Shown: positions 48,361 to 58,143, counted from the stretch's first letter. The stretch is 64,000 nucleotides of DNA from Methanolobus vulcani (GCF_006546655.1 NZ_VIAQ01000015.1:434001-498000), one strand, 5' to 3'. Notes: generated from the sequence alone by a model not told the origin. Translations and numbers: made by a program.

Positions 48361-48426
48361 AAAAACGTCTACTCCAAACTACCTCCACAAAAACCACCAT
48401 TTTTTATTTTTTCAAAAGGTAAAATC

Positions 48427-48621
48427 ATGAAAGTAATACTTCCAAACGGTGATACTCAGGAACTGGTTATGGGCTCGTTGACAGTAGAGGAATTACTGCA
48501 ACATTTTGATATAAGTCCGGGTGAGGTTCTGGTATCTAAGAACAAGCGCATTATCCCGGAAGATACAATTCTTGAAAACGATGATGATGTGCGAATAATG
48601 CAGGTTGTTTTCGGAGGCTGA
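48427..48621 (+). CDS. ThiS/MoaD-like ubiquitin-fold sulfur carrier
   Basis: 64 residues in the ThiS/MoaD/SAMP family. It has the small beta-grasp pattern (MKVILPNGDTQEL, VEELLQHFDIS, PEDTILENDDDVRIM) and ends in the diglycine VVFGG that is adenylated and loaded with sulfur by an E1-like enzyme. In archaea such proteins donate sulfur for molybdopterin, thiamine or tRNA thiolation, or tag proteins. A moaE relic 430 bases on suggests a molybdopterin origin; the small size also fits ThiS. No E1 gene is in the window. Confidence 0.8.
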   Translation: MKVILPNGDTQELVMGSLTVEELLQHFDISPGEVLVSKNKRIIPEDTILENDDDVRIMQVVFGG

Positions 48622-48656
48622 AAGCCTCGCAAAATGAATTTTATTCTTAACTGGTG

Positions 48657-48971
48657 TTAGTGGTCATTAACACACTGCTGATCTTCTTCTCTAAGTTGTC
48701 TGCATATTCCGCATATCCTTGAAGCAAGGTCATCTACTTTGTTTTCTTTCATATCTGCTGCAAGCTTCCGGATGGATTCTTTGACATCATCCTCAAGCAC
48801 AATCCTGTAGCCTCTTTTTTTAGACAGGTATTGTGAAACTGCTGAGGGTGCCATATCAAGTTCTTTCGCTATTTCCTGCTGTGACAGTCCGCAATTGATA
48901 AGTTCTTCTGCAATGGCTGCTCTTATGGCAGGTAATACGTCCCAGACTATCATTTGACATGGTAATTTCAT
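48657..48971 (-). CDS. XRE-like HTH regulator with Cys motif
   Basis: 104 residues. A helix-turn-helix is clear at about 25-52 (AIAEELINCGLSQQEIAKEL then DMAPSAVSQYLSKKRG). The rest is helical, with a C-terminal CGIC plus one more Cys, which could sense metal or redox. The family is that of archaeal COG2522-type regulators. Its start lies 40 bases from a TCACAATTGTGA palindrome (49011-49022), and two more copies control the convergent MoaD-like gene, so I infer that it binds them and autoregulates. AAGGA precedes the ATG. Confidence 0.8.
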   Translation of the reverse strand: MKLPCQMIVWDVLPAIRAAIAEELINCGLSQQEIAKELDMAPSAVSQYLSKKRGYRIVLEDDVKESIRKLAADMKENKVDDLASRICGICRQLREEDQQCVNDH

Positions 48972-49010
48972 GATTATTCCTTTTCATTGTTAGTTTTTAA
49001 AGTAAAAATC

Positions 49011-49022
49011 TCACAATTGTGA
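49011..49022. promoter_or_regulatory. third operator palindrome, upstream of the HTH regulator
   Basis: TCACAATTGTGA, identical to the copy at 48214-48225. It lies just upstream of the regulator's TATA-like element (minus strand, near 48995) and also before the moaE relic on the plus strand. Confidence 0.65.
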
Positions 49023-49050
49023 ATGTATCTTTTATACTTAATACCTTTTA

Positions 49051-49215
49051 TTGGTAGTTCCTGGTAACCTGTCTGTGGATGTGAATATCCCTCTTATAGT
49101 TGTAGGTGCAGGACATCACAAACATGCATTCGATGCATGTAAATACATCCCTGAATGCATGAAGGAAAGTGTTTCCATCTGGAAATATGTAGTTGGGGAA
49201 TCAGAAGAATGGTAG
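49051..49215 (+). pseudogene. moaE: truncated molybdopterin synthase catalytic subunit
   Basis: A 54-codon plus-strand frame ends in TAG at 49213-49215. It reads PGNLSVDVNIPLIVVGAGHH, KHAFDACKYIPECMKESVSI and WKYVVGESEEW, which follows the C-terminal third of MoaE (IHRIGEL..GD..V.V...HR..AFEA...I...K...P.WK.E....W). The N-terminal two thirds are missing. The usual HR pair reads HH here, also a loss. GTG 49081 or TTG 49051 could in theory start it, but with most of the fold gone it is a relic. The rest of 48972-49376 holds only promoter sequence. Confidence 0.6.
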
Positions 49216-49376
49216 ATGGTCCTGTTGTGAGTCACCCCGATGAATTGGGTGTGGTTTTTAATATCACTCTTACAAATGTATGCAGCCAAATGTAAAATTA
49301 TAAAACAAACTATATATACTTTTAATAATTATAACTGTTCCCCATAATAGGGTTGGCTATATCTATAGGATAGGGA

Positions 49377-50846
49377 TTGAATTTGAACTCACGATATTCA
49401 TTAACAGGGTATTTTGAAGTTTTATTTATAACTCTTATTCTAATCGGCCTCTACCTTGTAGGTCATGAAACTTTTCTCTTTCTTCACAGTATCGTTGAAA
49501 TTACAGGCATTATAATCATTGGTGCTGTTTTTTTAATCACCTGGAATTCCAGGAACTATCTGAAAAATTCCTATCTTCTATTCCTTGGGACAGGTTTTCT
49601 TTTCGTTGCGCTCCTAGACTTTGTTCATGTGATTGGTTACAAAGGGATGGATGTATTCCTGGCTGATGAGGTAAACGTACCTGCACAGTTATGGATAGCT
49701 GCGAGATATTTACAGGCAGTATCCTTCTTTATAGCTCCTTTCATGTTGAGAAGAGAAGTGGATATGCGTAAAGTGTTCTCAGCCTACTCTGTAGTAACTG
49801 CATTGATATTCGCTTCTATATACATGGGTTATTTCCCGGATGCCATTATCGAAGGGAGTGTGTTCACATCGTTTAAGACCTCAAGTGAATATGTGATATC
49901 ACTGGTCCTTTTGTCTTCGTTTTTACTACTTCGCAGACACAAGGAAGAGTTTGATGATGCGGTATATAAATCGCTTTCGGGTGCTATCATCCTGGCCATA
50001 TTTGCAGAACTGGCATCAACTTTCAATACAGGTGTTTATGGTTTTACCAATCTTGCCGGACATTACTTCAAATTGCTTTCATCTTATCTGATATACAGGG
50101 CGATTGTCGTGATAAGTCTTTCAAGACCATATGACCTTCTTTACAGGGAGCTCAAGATAAGGGAATATGACCTTGTAAAGAACAAAGAGGCACAAGAGCA
50201 CCTTCTGGAAACACTGGGTCTGGTCAACCAGATACTCCGTCATGATATTCTTAATGACCTGAACGTAATTTCTCTTTCAATAGGAAATCTCAGGGAGGAT
50301 ATGGATGACAGAATGCTTGATCATTCCTATAAGGCAGTTCAGCATAGTCTCAAACTGATAAATGATATGAAGGATTTTGAATCGCTTATGCATGTCAGGG
50401 GACTTAAGACAATTGATCTTCGTAGTCTTGCTGAGGAAGTGGCACAGGAATTCCCCATAACTGTAAATGCTCATGGTGAGTGTTCTGTAAAAGCAGACAG
50501 TGGTCTTCATTCGGTTGTCGGGAATATTATCCAGAATGCGATGGTACATGGTAAAGCGAACAAAGTGGATATTTCAATAAGCTCAAAAAAGGACTTTTGT
50601 GAGATGCGGATATCAGATAATGGTACCGGTATTCCTGACAGTATAAAAGAACATGTTTTTGAGGAAGGTTTTAAGCATGGTCCTTCCGGACATACTGGTA
50701 TTGGTCTGTATATAGCAAAACGTATAATTGACAGGTACGGGGAGATATCAGTGGATGATAATATCCCTACAGGTACTACTTTTATCCTGAAGTTATATCA
50801 TAGGTATGTTACCTGTGACGAAAAAGGAAATGAAAGTGAGATTTAA
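49377..50846 (+). CDS. MASE3 sensor histidine kinase
   Basis: 489 residues. Residues about 1-235 carry seven or eight membrane helices of the MASE3 sensor type (LVGHETFLFLHSIVEITGII, LYLFLGTGFLFVALLDFVHV-like). The kinase core has LRHDILNDLNVISLSIGNL (His about 289) and HATPase_c with NIIQNAMVHG, ISDNGTGIPDSI and GHTGIGLYIAKR. It lacks PAS domains. The start is a TTG; no response regulator is close. It is one of three orphan kinases in the window. Confidence 0.85.
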   Translation: MNLNSRYSLTGYFEVLFITLILIGLYLVGHETFLFLHSIVEITGIIIIGAVFLITWNSRNYLKNSYLLFLGTGFLFVALLDFVHVIGYKGMDVFLADEVNVPAQLWIAARYLQAVSFFIAPFMLRREVDMRKVFSAYSVVTALIFASIYMGYFPDAIIEGSVFTSFKTSSEYVISLVLLSSFLLLRRHKEEFDDAVYKSLSGAIILAIFAELASTFNTGVYGFTNLAGHYFKLLSSYLIYRAIVVISLSRPYDLLYRELKIREYDLVKNKEAQEHLLETLGLVNQILRHDILNDLNVISLSIGNLREDMDDRMLDHSYKAVQHSLKLINDMKDFESLMHVRGLKTIDLRSLAEEVAQEFPITVNAHGECSVKADSGLHSVVGNIIQNAMVHGKANKVDISISSKKDFCEMRISDNGTGIPDSIKEHVFEEGFKHGPSGHTGIGLYIAKRIIDRYGEISVDDNIPTGTTFILKLYHRYVTCDEKGNESEI

Positions 50847-50859
50847 AGAAAAGTAAAGA

Positions 50860-50873
50860 CCCACATGAGTGGG
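50860..50873. terminator. hairpin between convergent genes
   Basis: CCCAC and GTGGG face each other over ATGA between the MASE3 kinase and the DUF1641 gene. It follows both stop codons closely. Confidence 0.45.
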
Positions 50874-50886
50874 AATTTATCGGATT

Positions 50887-51252
50887 CTATTCTTCAGCAG
50901 CTCTTCCAATTGCTTTTACAAGTGTCAGCATAACTCCCATACCTTTCTGGAAGTCTTCATCACCCATTTGTTTGATAACTCCTGCAAGACCTATTTTTGG
51001 AGGGTTGAGGATTGCTTTGTCAAGCTCAGGGTCCTGAACTGCTCTTTCCATCACTTCTATTAAATCAGTGCACATGATGGCATTTGTGAGCTTTAATACA
51101 GTTGAAGTTAGATCTGCAATCCCGTGGGCAGTCTGGTCATTGATGTAATCCTGCAGTATTCTTGCTGTTCGGATAAGGTCTAAGACAGCCTCAACATCAC
51201 CGGGTCTTATTTCGATGCCTGATATCTGGTTCATAAGATTTTCATCGCTCAT
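50887..51252 (-). CDS. DUF1641 protein
   Basis: 121 residues. It matches DUF1641, a helical family: LIRTARILQDYINDQTAHGI, ALMCTDLIEVMERAVQDPEL-like and PKIGLAGVIKQMGDEDFQKG. DUF1641 genes accompany sulfide:quinone-reductase-like flavoproteins, as here with the gene at 51265, 12 bases upstream. The stop is TAG; a hairpin follows, so I read it as a true stop. Its function is unknown but it is likely a partner of the flavoprotein. Confidence 0.85.
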   Translation of the reverse strand: MSDENLMNQISGIEIRPGDVEAVLDLIRTARILQDYINDQTAHGIADLTSTVLKLTNAIMCTDLIEVMERAVQDPELDKAILNPPKIGLAGVIKQMGDEDFQKGMGVMLTLVKAIGRAAEE

Positions 51253-51264
51253 TTTCTCATCTCC

Positions 51265-52455
51265 TCAGAACAGTCCTTTCACACTGATGTCCCAGTGTAT
51301 GTGGTAATACATACGGTAAAGGAACCAGCCCATTTTTGTTGTTGAGAAAGCTTCAGGTGGCTTGGCATATTTCCATGTTGCAATGTATCCTTTTCCAGGA
51401 GTAGCCGGAGTTTCCAGTTCTGTTACCAGTGGGCATCCAGTTTCTCCTTCATAAGGTGTCTGGATGCCGTTTCCATAGATGTCATTCTTAAGACTCTGGC
51501 TGACTGCAATAGCTTGGTAGTGCGCTCCAATTCCTGTTTTGAGAATATCTGCCGGTCCGAGGTCACCAAGGACATAAACATTATCGTAGTTGCCTGCAGG
51601 ACCTCTATATTGCAATGTTGATTTGTCTGCACCAATCCATCCCTTCTCGTCCGTAAGACCGGAATCGATCAAAATTTGTGGTGCTTTGTGAGGTGGGACT
51701 GTGATCAATGTATCATAGTTGATCTTATCTCCATTCTTTGATGTCAGCTCTTTGTTGGCCGCGTCAACGTTAGCCAGTGGGAAGTTCCTAATAACTTCAA
51801 CACCTTTTTCTTCGAACTGGGATGTCACAAATTTATTGAATTCAGGTGGTCCAATCGGTTCCATTGGCCACACAAGGGTAAGCTGCACGTCATCTCTGAT
51901 TTTCTTAACATTGCGTAGGTAGCTGTCCAGCATAAAAGTGAATTTTACCGGTGCACCGGGACATGGGACAGGCATTGAAGCAACAGATACCACAACTTTT
52001 CCATTATTAAGGTTCTTTACCAGGTCTCTTACCTTGAATGCATCTTCCATGGATGTATAGAAGGTGTTCAGGTCATCTGTAAGTCCGGGAACCGCATTGA
52101 CATCAGCTCTACATCCCATTGCAATAACTAGGTAGTCATAGCTGTATTTCTTATTGCTTTTGACAGCTACTTCTTTGTTCTGAAGGTTAACTGCTGTTAC
52201 TTCCCCGTCTGCTCCGAAAAATGCCTTTACTCTGGGGCTAATAAGTTTCTTACGAGGTCTTGTGATGTCTTCCGGGGTATAGAGTTCAAAAGGAATAAAA
52301 GTGAACCCGCCCTGATTTATATTTATGTCATTTTTGTCAAGAATTGTTACTTCTAGTTCGTCTTTGGCAATCTTGTTTCTGAATTCTCTGGCCAGTATAT
52401 TGGCTACCACCGATCCGGCATAGCCTGCTCCTAATATCAGTACCTTTTCTTTCAT
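51265..52455 (-). CDS. sulfide:quinone-reductase-like flavoprotein (NDH-2 superfamily)
   Basis: About 396 residues from the ATG at 52455, which follows GGGG. FAD-binding motifs: VLILGAGYAGSVVANILA, YDYLVIAMGCRAD and NVYVLGDLG. A Cys in MPVPCPGAPVK is in the place of the catalytic Cys of SQR and flavocytochrome c sulfide dehydrogenase. The C-terminal end (MGWFLYRMYYHIHWDISVKG) is an amphipathic membrane-docking helix. In methanogens the acceptor would be methanophenazine rather than quinone. DUF1641 follows in the same unit. Confidence 0.8.
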   Translation of the reverse strand: MKEKVLILGAGYAGSVVANILAREFRNKIAKDELEVTILDKNDININQGGFTFIPFELYTPEDITRPRKKLISPRVKAFFGADGEVTAVNLQNKEVAVKSNKKYSYDYLVIAMGCRADVNAVPGLTDDLNTFYTSMEDAFKVRDLVKNLNNGKVVVSVASMPVPCPGAPVKFTFMLDSYLRNVKKIRDDVQLTLVWPMEPIGPPEFNKFVTSQFEEKGVEVIRNFPLANVDAANKELTSKNGDKINYDTLITVPPHKAPQILIDSGLTDEKGWIGADKSTLQYRGPAGNYDNVYVLGDLGPADILKTGIGAHYQAIAVSQSLKNDIYGNGIQTPYEGETGCPLVTELETPATPGKGYIATWKYAKPPEAFSTTKMGWFLYRMYYHIHWDISVKGLF

Positions 52456-52588
52456 AATCAAACCCCATATTTTTAATCAGTTGGTAGTTTAGATATATTT
52501 TACGGTACTGATACTTTTCTTCAGTAGTATATAAGTAAATGGAAGAACCTATCAAAAAAGATATTTTTCAGCAGTTCTGTCTGTGAAT

Positions 52589-52694
52589 CTTTCATAGCCA
52601 GCACTGGCTGGCTATATGAAAGTTAAGAAGTAGAGTAGGTTACAGATGTAACCTGTAACTTAAAGGTTATAGTTATTGATAAGCAATAACTATA
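52589..52694 (-). terminator. three hairpins between rps10 and the SQR gene
   Basis: In order along the plus strand: CTTTCATAGCCAG with CTGGCTATATGAAAG (52589-52622, one bulge); AGGTTAC/GTAACCT (52637-52654); TATAGTTATTG/CAATAACTATA (52668-52694, perfect 11 bp). The last lies 5 bases after the rps10 stop, so it probably ends the long translation operon; the others may back it up. Confidence 0.5.
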
Positions 52695-52698
52695 GTTT

Positions 52699-53022
<324 letters not shown>

Positions 53023-53046
53023 CTAAAAAAGGAAAATTGGAGTGTC

Positions 53047-54315
53047 TTACTTCTGTTTGACACTCATGCACATGCCAGCAGCAATGGTCATACCCATATC
53101 ACGGATAGCGAATCTACCGAGCTGTGGGATTTCCTTTACAGGTTCAATTACCATTGGTCTGGTTGGCTTGATGGTTACGATTGCTGCGTCACCGGCCTTG
53201 ATGAATGCTGCATTCTCTTCCTTGACCTGGCCTGTCTTTGGATCAAGCTTCTTGTCAATGGACATGAGAGTACATGCGGTCTGGGTGGTGTGGCAGTGGA
53301 ATACTGGGGTGTATCCTGCTGTGATTGCGGATGGGTGCTGAAGGACTACAATCTGTCCTGTGAACTCGTCTGCTACGGATGGTGGGTTTGATGTTGGACC
53401 ACAGACATCTCCTCTGCGTACGTCGTTCTTACCTACACCTCTTACGTTCCATCCGATGTTGTCTCCAGGGACAGCCTGTGGAACTTCTTCGTGGTGCATC
53501 TCGATTGACTTTACTTCACCAGCTACACCACTTGGGTTGAATATTACATTGTCACCCTTCTTCATGATTCCGGTCTCTACCCTACCTACTGGTACGGTTC
53601 CGATACCGGAGATCGTGTATGCATCCTGTACAGGGATACGGAGTGGAAGTGTGTCTGGTTTCTCTGGCAACTTAAGCTCGTTGAGGCAGTCAAGAAGTGA
53701 TGGGCCAGTGTACCATGGTGTGTTCTCACTTGACTTTGTGATGTTGTCACCCTCGAATGCGGATGTTGGCACGAATGGAATATCGTCTGCCTTGAATCCT
53801 ACCATACCGAGAAGCTGGCTTACATCTTTCTTTACCTGGTTGTATCTGTCTTCGCTGTAGTCAGCTGCATCCATCTTGTTTACAGCGACGATAAGCTGGT
53901 TGATACCAAGTGTTCTTGAAAGGAAAACGTGTTCCTTTGTCTGTGCCATTACACCATCAGGTGCTGCTACGACAAGAACTGCTGCATCTGCCTGGGATGC
54001 ACCGGTGATCATGTTCTTTACGAAGTCACGGTGACCTGGACAGTCTACTACTGTGAAGTAGTACTTGTCTGTATCGAATCTCTTGTGGGAGATGTCGATG
54101 GTTACTCCTCTCTCACGCTCTTCCTTGAGTGAGTCCATAACCCATGCGAAAGCAAATGATTCTTTACCTTTCTCTTTTGCTTCAGCTCTGTATTTTTCGA
54201 TAAGGTGAGCAGGTACTGCTCCTGTCTCGAACATCAATCTTCCGACAAATGTTGATTTGCCGTGGTCAACGTGACCGATAACTGCTAAGTTCATGTGTGG
54301 TTTCTCAGCTGCCAT
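53047..54315 (-). CDS. tuf: translation elongation factor 1-alpha
   Basis: 422 residues from ATG 54315, the third codon of the open frame; GGAG lies 8 bases upstream. GTPase motifs: GHVDHGKST (G1), DCPGH (G3) and NKMD (G4); domains II and III follow. It carries aminoacyl-tRNA to the ribosome. Between fusA and rps10, the usual archaeal order. Confidence 0.98.
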   Translation of the reverse strand: MAAEKPHMNLAVIGHVDHGKSTFVGRLMFETGAVPAHLIEKYRAEAKEKGKESFAFAWVMDSLKEERERGVTIDISHKRFDTDKYYFTVVDCPGHRDFVKNMITGASQADAAVLVVAAPDGVMAQTKEHVFLSRTLGINQLIVAVNKMDAADYSEDRYNQVKKDVSQLLGMVGFKADDIPFVPTSAFEGDNITKSSENTPWYTGPSLLDCLNELKLPEKPDTLPLRIPVQDAYTISGIGTVPVGRVETGIMKKGDNVIFNPSGVAGEVKSIEMHHEEVPQAVPGDNIGWNVRGVGKNDVRRGDVCGPTSNPPSVADEFTGQIVVLQHPSAITAGYTPVFHCHTTQTACTLMSIDKKLDPKTGQVKEENAAFIKAGDAAIVTIKPTRPMVIEPVKEIPQLGRFAIRDMGMTIAAGMCMSVKQK

Positions 54316-54440
54316 TTTCATATCTCCTTTAGTTTAATATCAATATATCAGTTTGATTTGCCATAATAGGTCTTTTTACGTTTAAACCTTTCTGACGAAA
54401 TAGGATTTTGCAGTACAAATCCTGCAAATTCCTGTGATGA

Positions 54441-56639
54441 TTACATGCTAAGGTAGTCAGATGCCTGTGGAAGTTCCTTCTTAAGTCCTTTCCTTTCTCT
54501 GATGCCGCATACAATCTCTGCTGTCATGTTTGCTGGAAGTGTGTCAAATCCTGCAAATTCTGTGCTCCACATTGCACGTCCTTCTGTTGCGGATCTGATG
54601 TCTCCTGCAAATCCGAAGAGTTCGGATACTGGTGCCCTGGACTCGATGATGGTCATGTCACCTTCAGAGGTCATATTGATAATGATTCCACGGCGACCCT
54701 GGATTTCCTTGGTTGCACCGCCCATCTGATCCTGTGGTACCTGAATGAATACCTTCTGGTATGGTTCAAGAAGTGTGTCATCTGCCATGAGCATTGCTGC
54801 CTGGATACCCTGTCTTGATGCAGGTATTACCTGTGCTGGTCCTCTGTGTACAGCATCTTCGTGCAGCTTTGCGTCAACGAGTCTGACCTTTACACCCATA
54901 CATGGTTCCTTTGAAAGAGGTCCGCCCTTCATTACTTCGTGGAATCCCTCAAGGATAAGTTCCATGGTTTCATTGAGGTGCTGGATACCCTTTGTCATGT
55001 CAAGGTAAATATTGCTCTCGAAGATATCTACGATACCCTTTGCTTCATCTTTGTCCATACCTGCTTCCATGAGCTTTTCTCTGCGCTCGACTTCAGGCAT
55101 ACGCATGGAAATCTCACCAGCTTTGATAAGGTCTCTGACTCCTTCCTCGAGTGGCTCGATCTCAACATAGAACCTGTTGTGTCTGTTTGGTGACTTACCT
55201 TCTACAGGTCCTGCACCGCCACGGATGGTTTCACGGTATACTACGATAGGTGGTGTGGTTGTGATCTCTACACCCTTATCACGCTCTATTCTGTGTGCAA
55301 TGACTTCAAGGTGGAGTTCACCCATACCGGCCATCAAGTGCTCACCGGTTTCTTCGTCAAGTGTGATCTTGAGTGTTGGGTCTTCCTTTGCAACCTGTCT
55401 CAATACTTCAACAAGCTTTGGAAGGTCCTTCATGTGCTTTGCTTCTACTGCAACAGTAACTACAGGCTCACTTGCATGGGTAATACTCTCGAAAGGTTCC
55501 ATGCCTTCAAGGGTTGTTACAGTTGAACCTACAATAGCATCTCTAAGTCCGGTTACAGCTGCAATGTTTCCAGCAGGGATGTTCTCCACTTCGAGTCTCT
55601 TTGGACCCATGAAAACACCAACTTGCTGAATTCTGTTCTTTCTGGATGTACCGGATACGAAAACTTCCATTCCACGCTCAAGTGATCCACTGAATAACCT
55701 TCCGGTTGCAACTTCACCTGCATGTGGGTCCATGGTAATGTCAGTTACCATGAAAGCAAGGTCTGCTTTAGGATCTGCATTGATCATTGATTTGTAGATT
55801 GGAGAAGTCTTGTCTCCGTGCCAGATAGCGCCAATCCTTCCTTCCTGTGCTTGAAGTGGTGATGGAAGGAACCTGATTACCATGTCGTTCAAAACTTCAT
55901 GAAGTGGGCACTTGTCTGCAAGTTCCCTTATGCTATTTGGATCATCTGATTTATTGTAATCATAAATCTGCTGGAAACTGACTCCGGTCTTCTGCATCAT
56001 TGGTACACTGATAGCCCAGTTGTACAGAGCTGAACCGAAAGCAACAGTACCCTCTGCTGCATCAACTCTCCATCCTGCCTTGTAACGCTCTTCGTTCATA
56101 CCTTTGATGAGCTTGTTTACGTGGTCGATGAGTTTTCCGAGTCTGATCTGCATTTCCTGTCCGTCGACCTGAAGCTCGTTGATGAGACGGTCAACTTTGT
56201 TAATGAAAAGAACTGGCTTGACATGTTCCTTGAGTGCCTGCCTGAGAACGGTCTCTGTCTGTGGCATTGTACCTTCTACAGCATCAATTACCACTACTGC
56301 ACCGTCTACTGCACGCATTGCACGTGTAACGTCACCACCAAAGTCTACGTGACCTGGTGTGTCGATAAGGTTGATGAGATATTCCTTGCCATCGTATTCG
56401 TGGACCATTGAAACGTTTGCAGAATCAATTGTAATACCTCTTTCCTGTTCTTCTTCATCAGAGTCTGTCCAGCATGCGTTACCTGCAAGCTCTTTAGAGA
56501 GCATGCCGGCACCTGCAAGAAGGTTGTCTGATAATGTTGTTTTACCGTGGTCGATGTGCGCAACAATACCAATGTTACGGATCATCTCTGGTGTTCCCAT
56601 GATGCCTGCCACACGGTCGACCATTTTATCTTTTGCCAT
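54441..56639 (-). CDS. fusA: translation elongation factor 2
   Basis: 732 residues, the length of archaeal aEF-2. Motifs: [25 protein letters not shown], then domain III-V. The diphthamide loop with the modified His reads [13 protein letters not shown]. It translocates the ribosome after each peptide bond. The AUG is followed by [10 protein letters not shown]. It lies between rps7 and tuf with about 30-120 bases either side. Confidence 0.98.
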   Translation of the reverse strand: MAKDKMVDRVAGIMGTPEMIRNIGIVAHIDHGKTTLSDNLLAGAGMLSKELAGNACWTDSDEEEQERGITIDSANVSMVHEYDGKEYLINLIDTPGHVDFGGDVTRAMRAVDGAVVVIDAVEGTMPQTETVLRQALKEHVKPVLFINKVDRLINELQVDGQEMQIRLGKLIDHVNKLIKGMNEERYKAGWRVDAAEGTVAFGSALYNWAISVPMMQKTGVSFQQIYDYNKSDDPNSIRELADKCPLHEVLNDMVIRFLPSPLQAQEGRIGAIWHGDKTSPIYKSMINADPKADLAFMVTDITMDPHAGEVATGRLFSGSLERGMEVFVSGTSRKNRIQQVGVFMGPKRLEVENIPAGNIAAVTGLRDAIVGSTVTTLEGMEPFESITHASEPVVTVAVEAKHMKDLPKLVEVLRQVAKEDPTLKITLDEETGEHLMAGMGELHLEVIAHRIERDKGVEITTTPPIVVYRETIRGGAGPVEGKSPNRHNRFYVEIEPLEEGVRDLIKAGEISMRMPEVERREKLMEAGMDKDEAKGIVDIFESNIYLDMTKGIQHLNETMELILEGFHEVMKGGPLSKEPCMGVKVRLVDAKLHEDAVHRGPAQVIPASRQGIQAAMLMADDTLLEPYQKVFIQVPQDQMGGATKEIQGRRGIIINMTSEGDMTIIESRAPVSELFGFAGDIRSATEGRAMWSTEFAGFDTLPANMTAEIVCGIRERKGLKKELPQASDYLSM

Positions 56640-56671
56640 ATTAATTACCCTTACTTAATAATTGTACAGCG

Positions 56672-57232
56672 TTAACGTGCTGCCTTTGCGACTCTTTCCT
56701 TTGCATCTTTCCTGTTGATTGAGAAGCATTTTGCATCGCGGTTTGATGCTGCAATAAGTTCTGCTGCAAGACAATCTGCTGCACTTCTCTTGGACTTGAA
56801 AGCTGCCTGGTTTGCACCCTTTGTGATATATCTGAGTGCGGTGTCAACACGTCTCTGTGGAGCTGTGTCGACTGCCTTTGGTACGGATATTCCGCCGTAC
56901 TTAAGTCTGACAACTTCTTCCCTTGGGCCTGCATTTGCAATAGCTTCTACAAGTACCTGTACAGGGTTCTTCTGTGTTCTCTTGTTAATGACATCGAAAG
57001 CTTCAGAGACAATCATCATTGCTCTCTGCTTCTTTCCTGTGTTCTGCTCGTTGCGCATGACGTTGTTGACAAGCCTTTCAACAATGCAGATGTCTGATTT
57101 GTTGAACTGCTGTCTTGCATGCTTACCATTTGTATGTGGGATAATTACTGGGTCGAGATTAACGTACCTTCTGATTCCCTGGTCAGCAACCTCTACCTCA
57201 CTGAGATCCCATTTTCCGAATAATTTATACAT
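56672..57232 (-). CDS. rps7: ribosomal protein S7
   Basis: 186 residues, archaeal uS7 length. Starts [10 protein letters not shown] and contains [16 protein letters not shown], the strongly conserved 16S-binding segment, and a C-terminal helical tail. Adjacent to rps12 upstream and fusA downstream. Confidence 0.97.
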   Translation of the reverse strand: MYKLFGKWDLSEVEVADQGIRRYVNLDPVIIPHTNGKHARQQFNKSDICIVERLVNNVMRNEQNTGKKQRAMMIVSEAFDVINKRTQKNPVQVLVEAIANAGPREEVVRLKYGGISVPKAVDTAPQRRVDTALRYITKGANQAAFKSKRSAADCLAAELIAASNRDAKCFSINRKDAKERVAKAAR

Positions 57233-57237
57233 ATGGA

Positions 57238-57666
57238 TTATCTCCTTGGTTTCTCTTTACGGCCAATGACCATCTCGTTTAATGATACGTTGTTCACAGC
57301 GGTAACCTTAAAGCGTACTCCGGGAATATCTCCCATTGCACCACCCATGCGGCCACCAATTCTTTCTACTGTAACTTCGTCGTGCTCGTCAATAAAGTTG
57401 ATAGCTCCGTCTCCAGGGCAGAAAGCTGACACCTGGCGACCATTCTTGATCAACTGAATTCTTACACATTTCCTTATTGCTGAGTTTGGCTGCTTAGCCT
57501 CTACACCTACTTTCTCCAGTACGATACCTCTGCCTTGAGGTGCACCACTGAGTGGGTCTGCTTTTATGTCAAGACCAAGTGCACGCCTGTTATAGCGAGA
57601 GTCCTTCCATCTTGCGTCTTTTCGCATACGCTTGATAGTGTGAGCTGCAAATTTTCCATTTGGCAT
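57238..57666 (-). CDS. rps12: ribosomal protein S12
   Basis: 142 residues, archaeal uS12 length. The conserved decoding-centre loop [19 protein letters not shown] is present, and the end is KEKPRR. The gene ends 5 bases before the rps7 start. Confidence 0.97.
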   Translation of the reverse strand: MPNGKFAAHTIKRMRKDARWKDSRYNRRALGLDIKADPLSGAPQGRGIVLEKVGVEAKQPNSAIRKCVRIQLIKNGRQVSAFCPGDGAINFIDEHDEVTVERIGGRMGGAMGDIPGVRFKVTAVNNVSLNEMVIGRKEKPRR

Positions 57667-57717
57667 ATATTATGTCCTCCAATTATGTCTTTGATGAGTA
57701 TGATATTATTCGAACGA

Positions 57718-58143
57718 TCACTGCAGTATTACGTCGTCTATGTCGTGATGTCTCTTTGCGACAAGTTTGACCTTTTCAATGTTTTTCCCATTACGTCCTA
57801 TGGCAAGACCCTTGTCTTTATTAGACACTTCTACATAAGCTAATCGTTTATTGTTTCTGCTAGTGATGTTCACTGATTTGACAGTTACCGGACTAAATGC
57901 ATTTTTGATGAATACATCGGGTTCGTCCGAATATTCGACAAGATCAATCTGTTTATCCACTGTATTTTTCATACGGTTGATGTGCTCTCCCTTTCTTCCG
58001 ATAGCAGCACCCATGTCGCCTGCTTTTATCACATATATTATCCTACAGTCATCGATTATACAATCTTTGACCGTCGCGCCGGTTAATTTTTCAAATAATG
58101 CGATGTATCGGATACCTTCAGTGGATAACTTGATCTCGCCCAA
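57718..58143 (-). CDS. nusA: transcription factor NusA (archaeal KH-domain form)
   Basis: About 141 residues. Two KH-type RNA-binding segments are seen (IYVIKAGDMGAAIGRKGEHI and LAYVEVSNKDKGLAIGRNGK), without the N-terminal domain of bacterial NusA. It binds RNA and affects elongation. The frame can start at TTG 58152 (directly after GGAG) or TTG 58143; the latter gives spacing 8 and the usual start GEIKLSTEGIRY, and is preferred. Between rpl30e and rps12. Confidence 0.9.
   Translation of the reverse strand: MGEIKLSTEGIRYIALFEKLTGATVKDCIIDDCRIIYVIKAGDMGAAIGRKGEHINRMKNTVDKQIDLVEYSDEPDVFIKNAFSPVTVKSVNITSRNNKRLAYVEVSNKDKGLAIGRNGKNIEKVKLVAKRHHDIDDVILQ

Larger units (their letters stand above)
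47897..48426 (+). other. promoter, operators and structured leader of the MoaD-like gene
   Basis: The 530 bases hold no protein gene. TTTTTAAATA (48181-48190) is a TATA element, followed by two operators. From about 48226 the leader is full of hairpins: TTGGTA/TACCAA, the mutually exclusive CCAATA/TATTGG, CCCGG-TTCGAAT-CCGGG, TTGAGG/CCTCAA and GCAGGAG/CTCCTGC. The AAAAGGT ribosome site is at 48414-48420. A regulatory RNA, riboswitch or relic tRNA is possible. Confidence 0.55.

Noticed and set aside
49213-49215. TAG after the moaE relic as pyrrolysine
   Set aside because: MoaE naturally ends near this Trp, and the frame reaches a TGA after four codons.
50887-50889. TAG stop of the DUF1641 gene as a pyrrolysine codon
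   Set aside because: The protein has normal family length at this point and a terminator-like hairpin follows; the extension after TAG is not protein-like.
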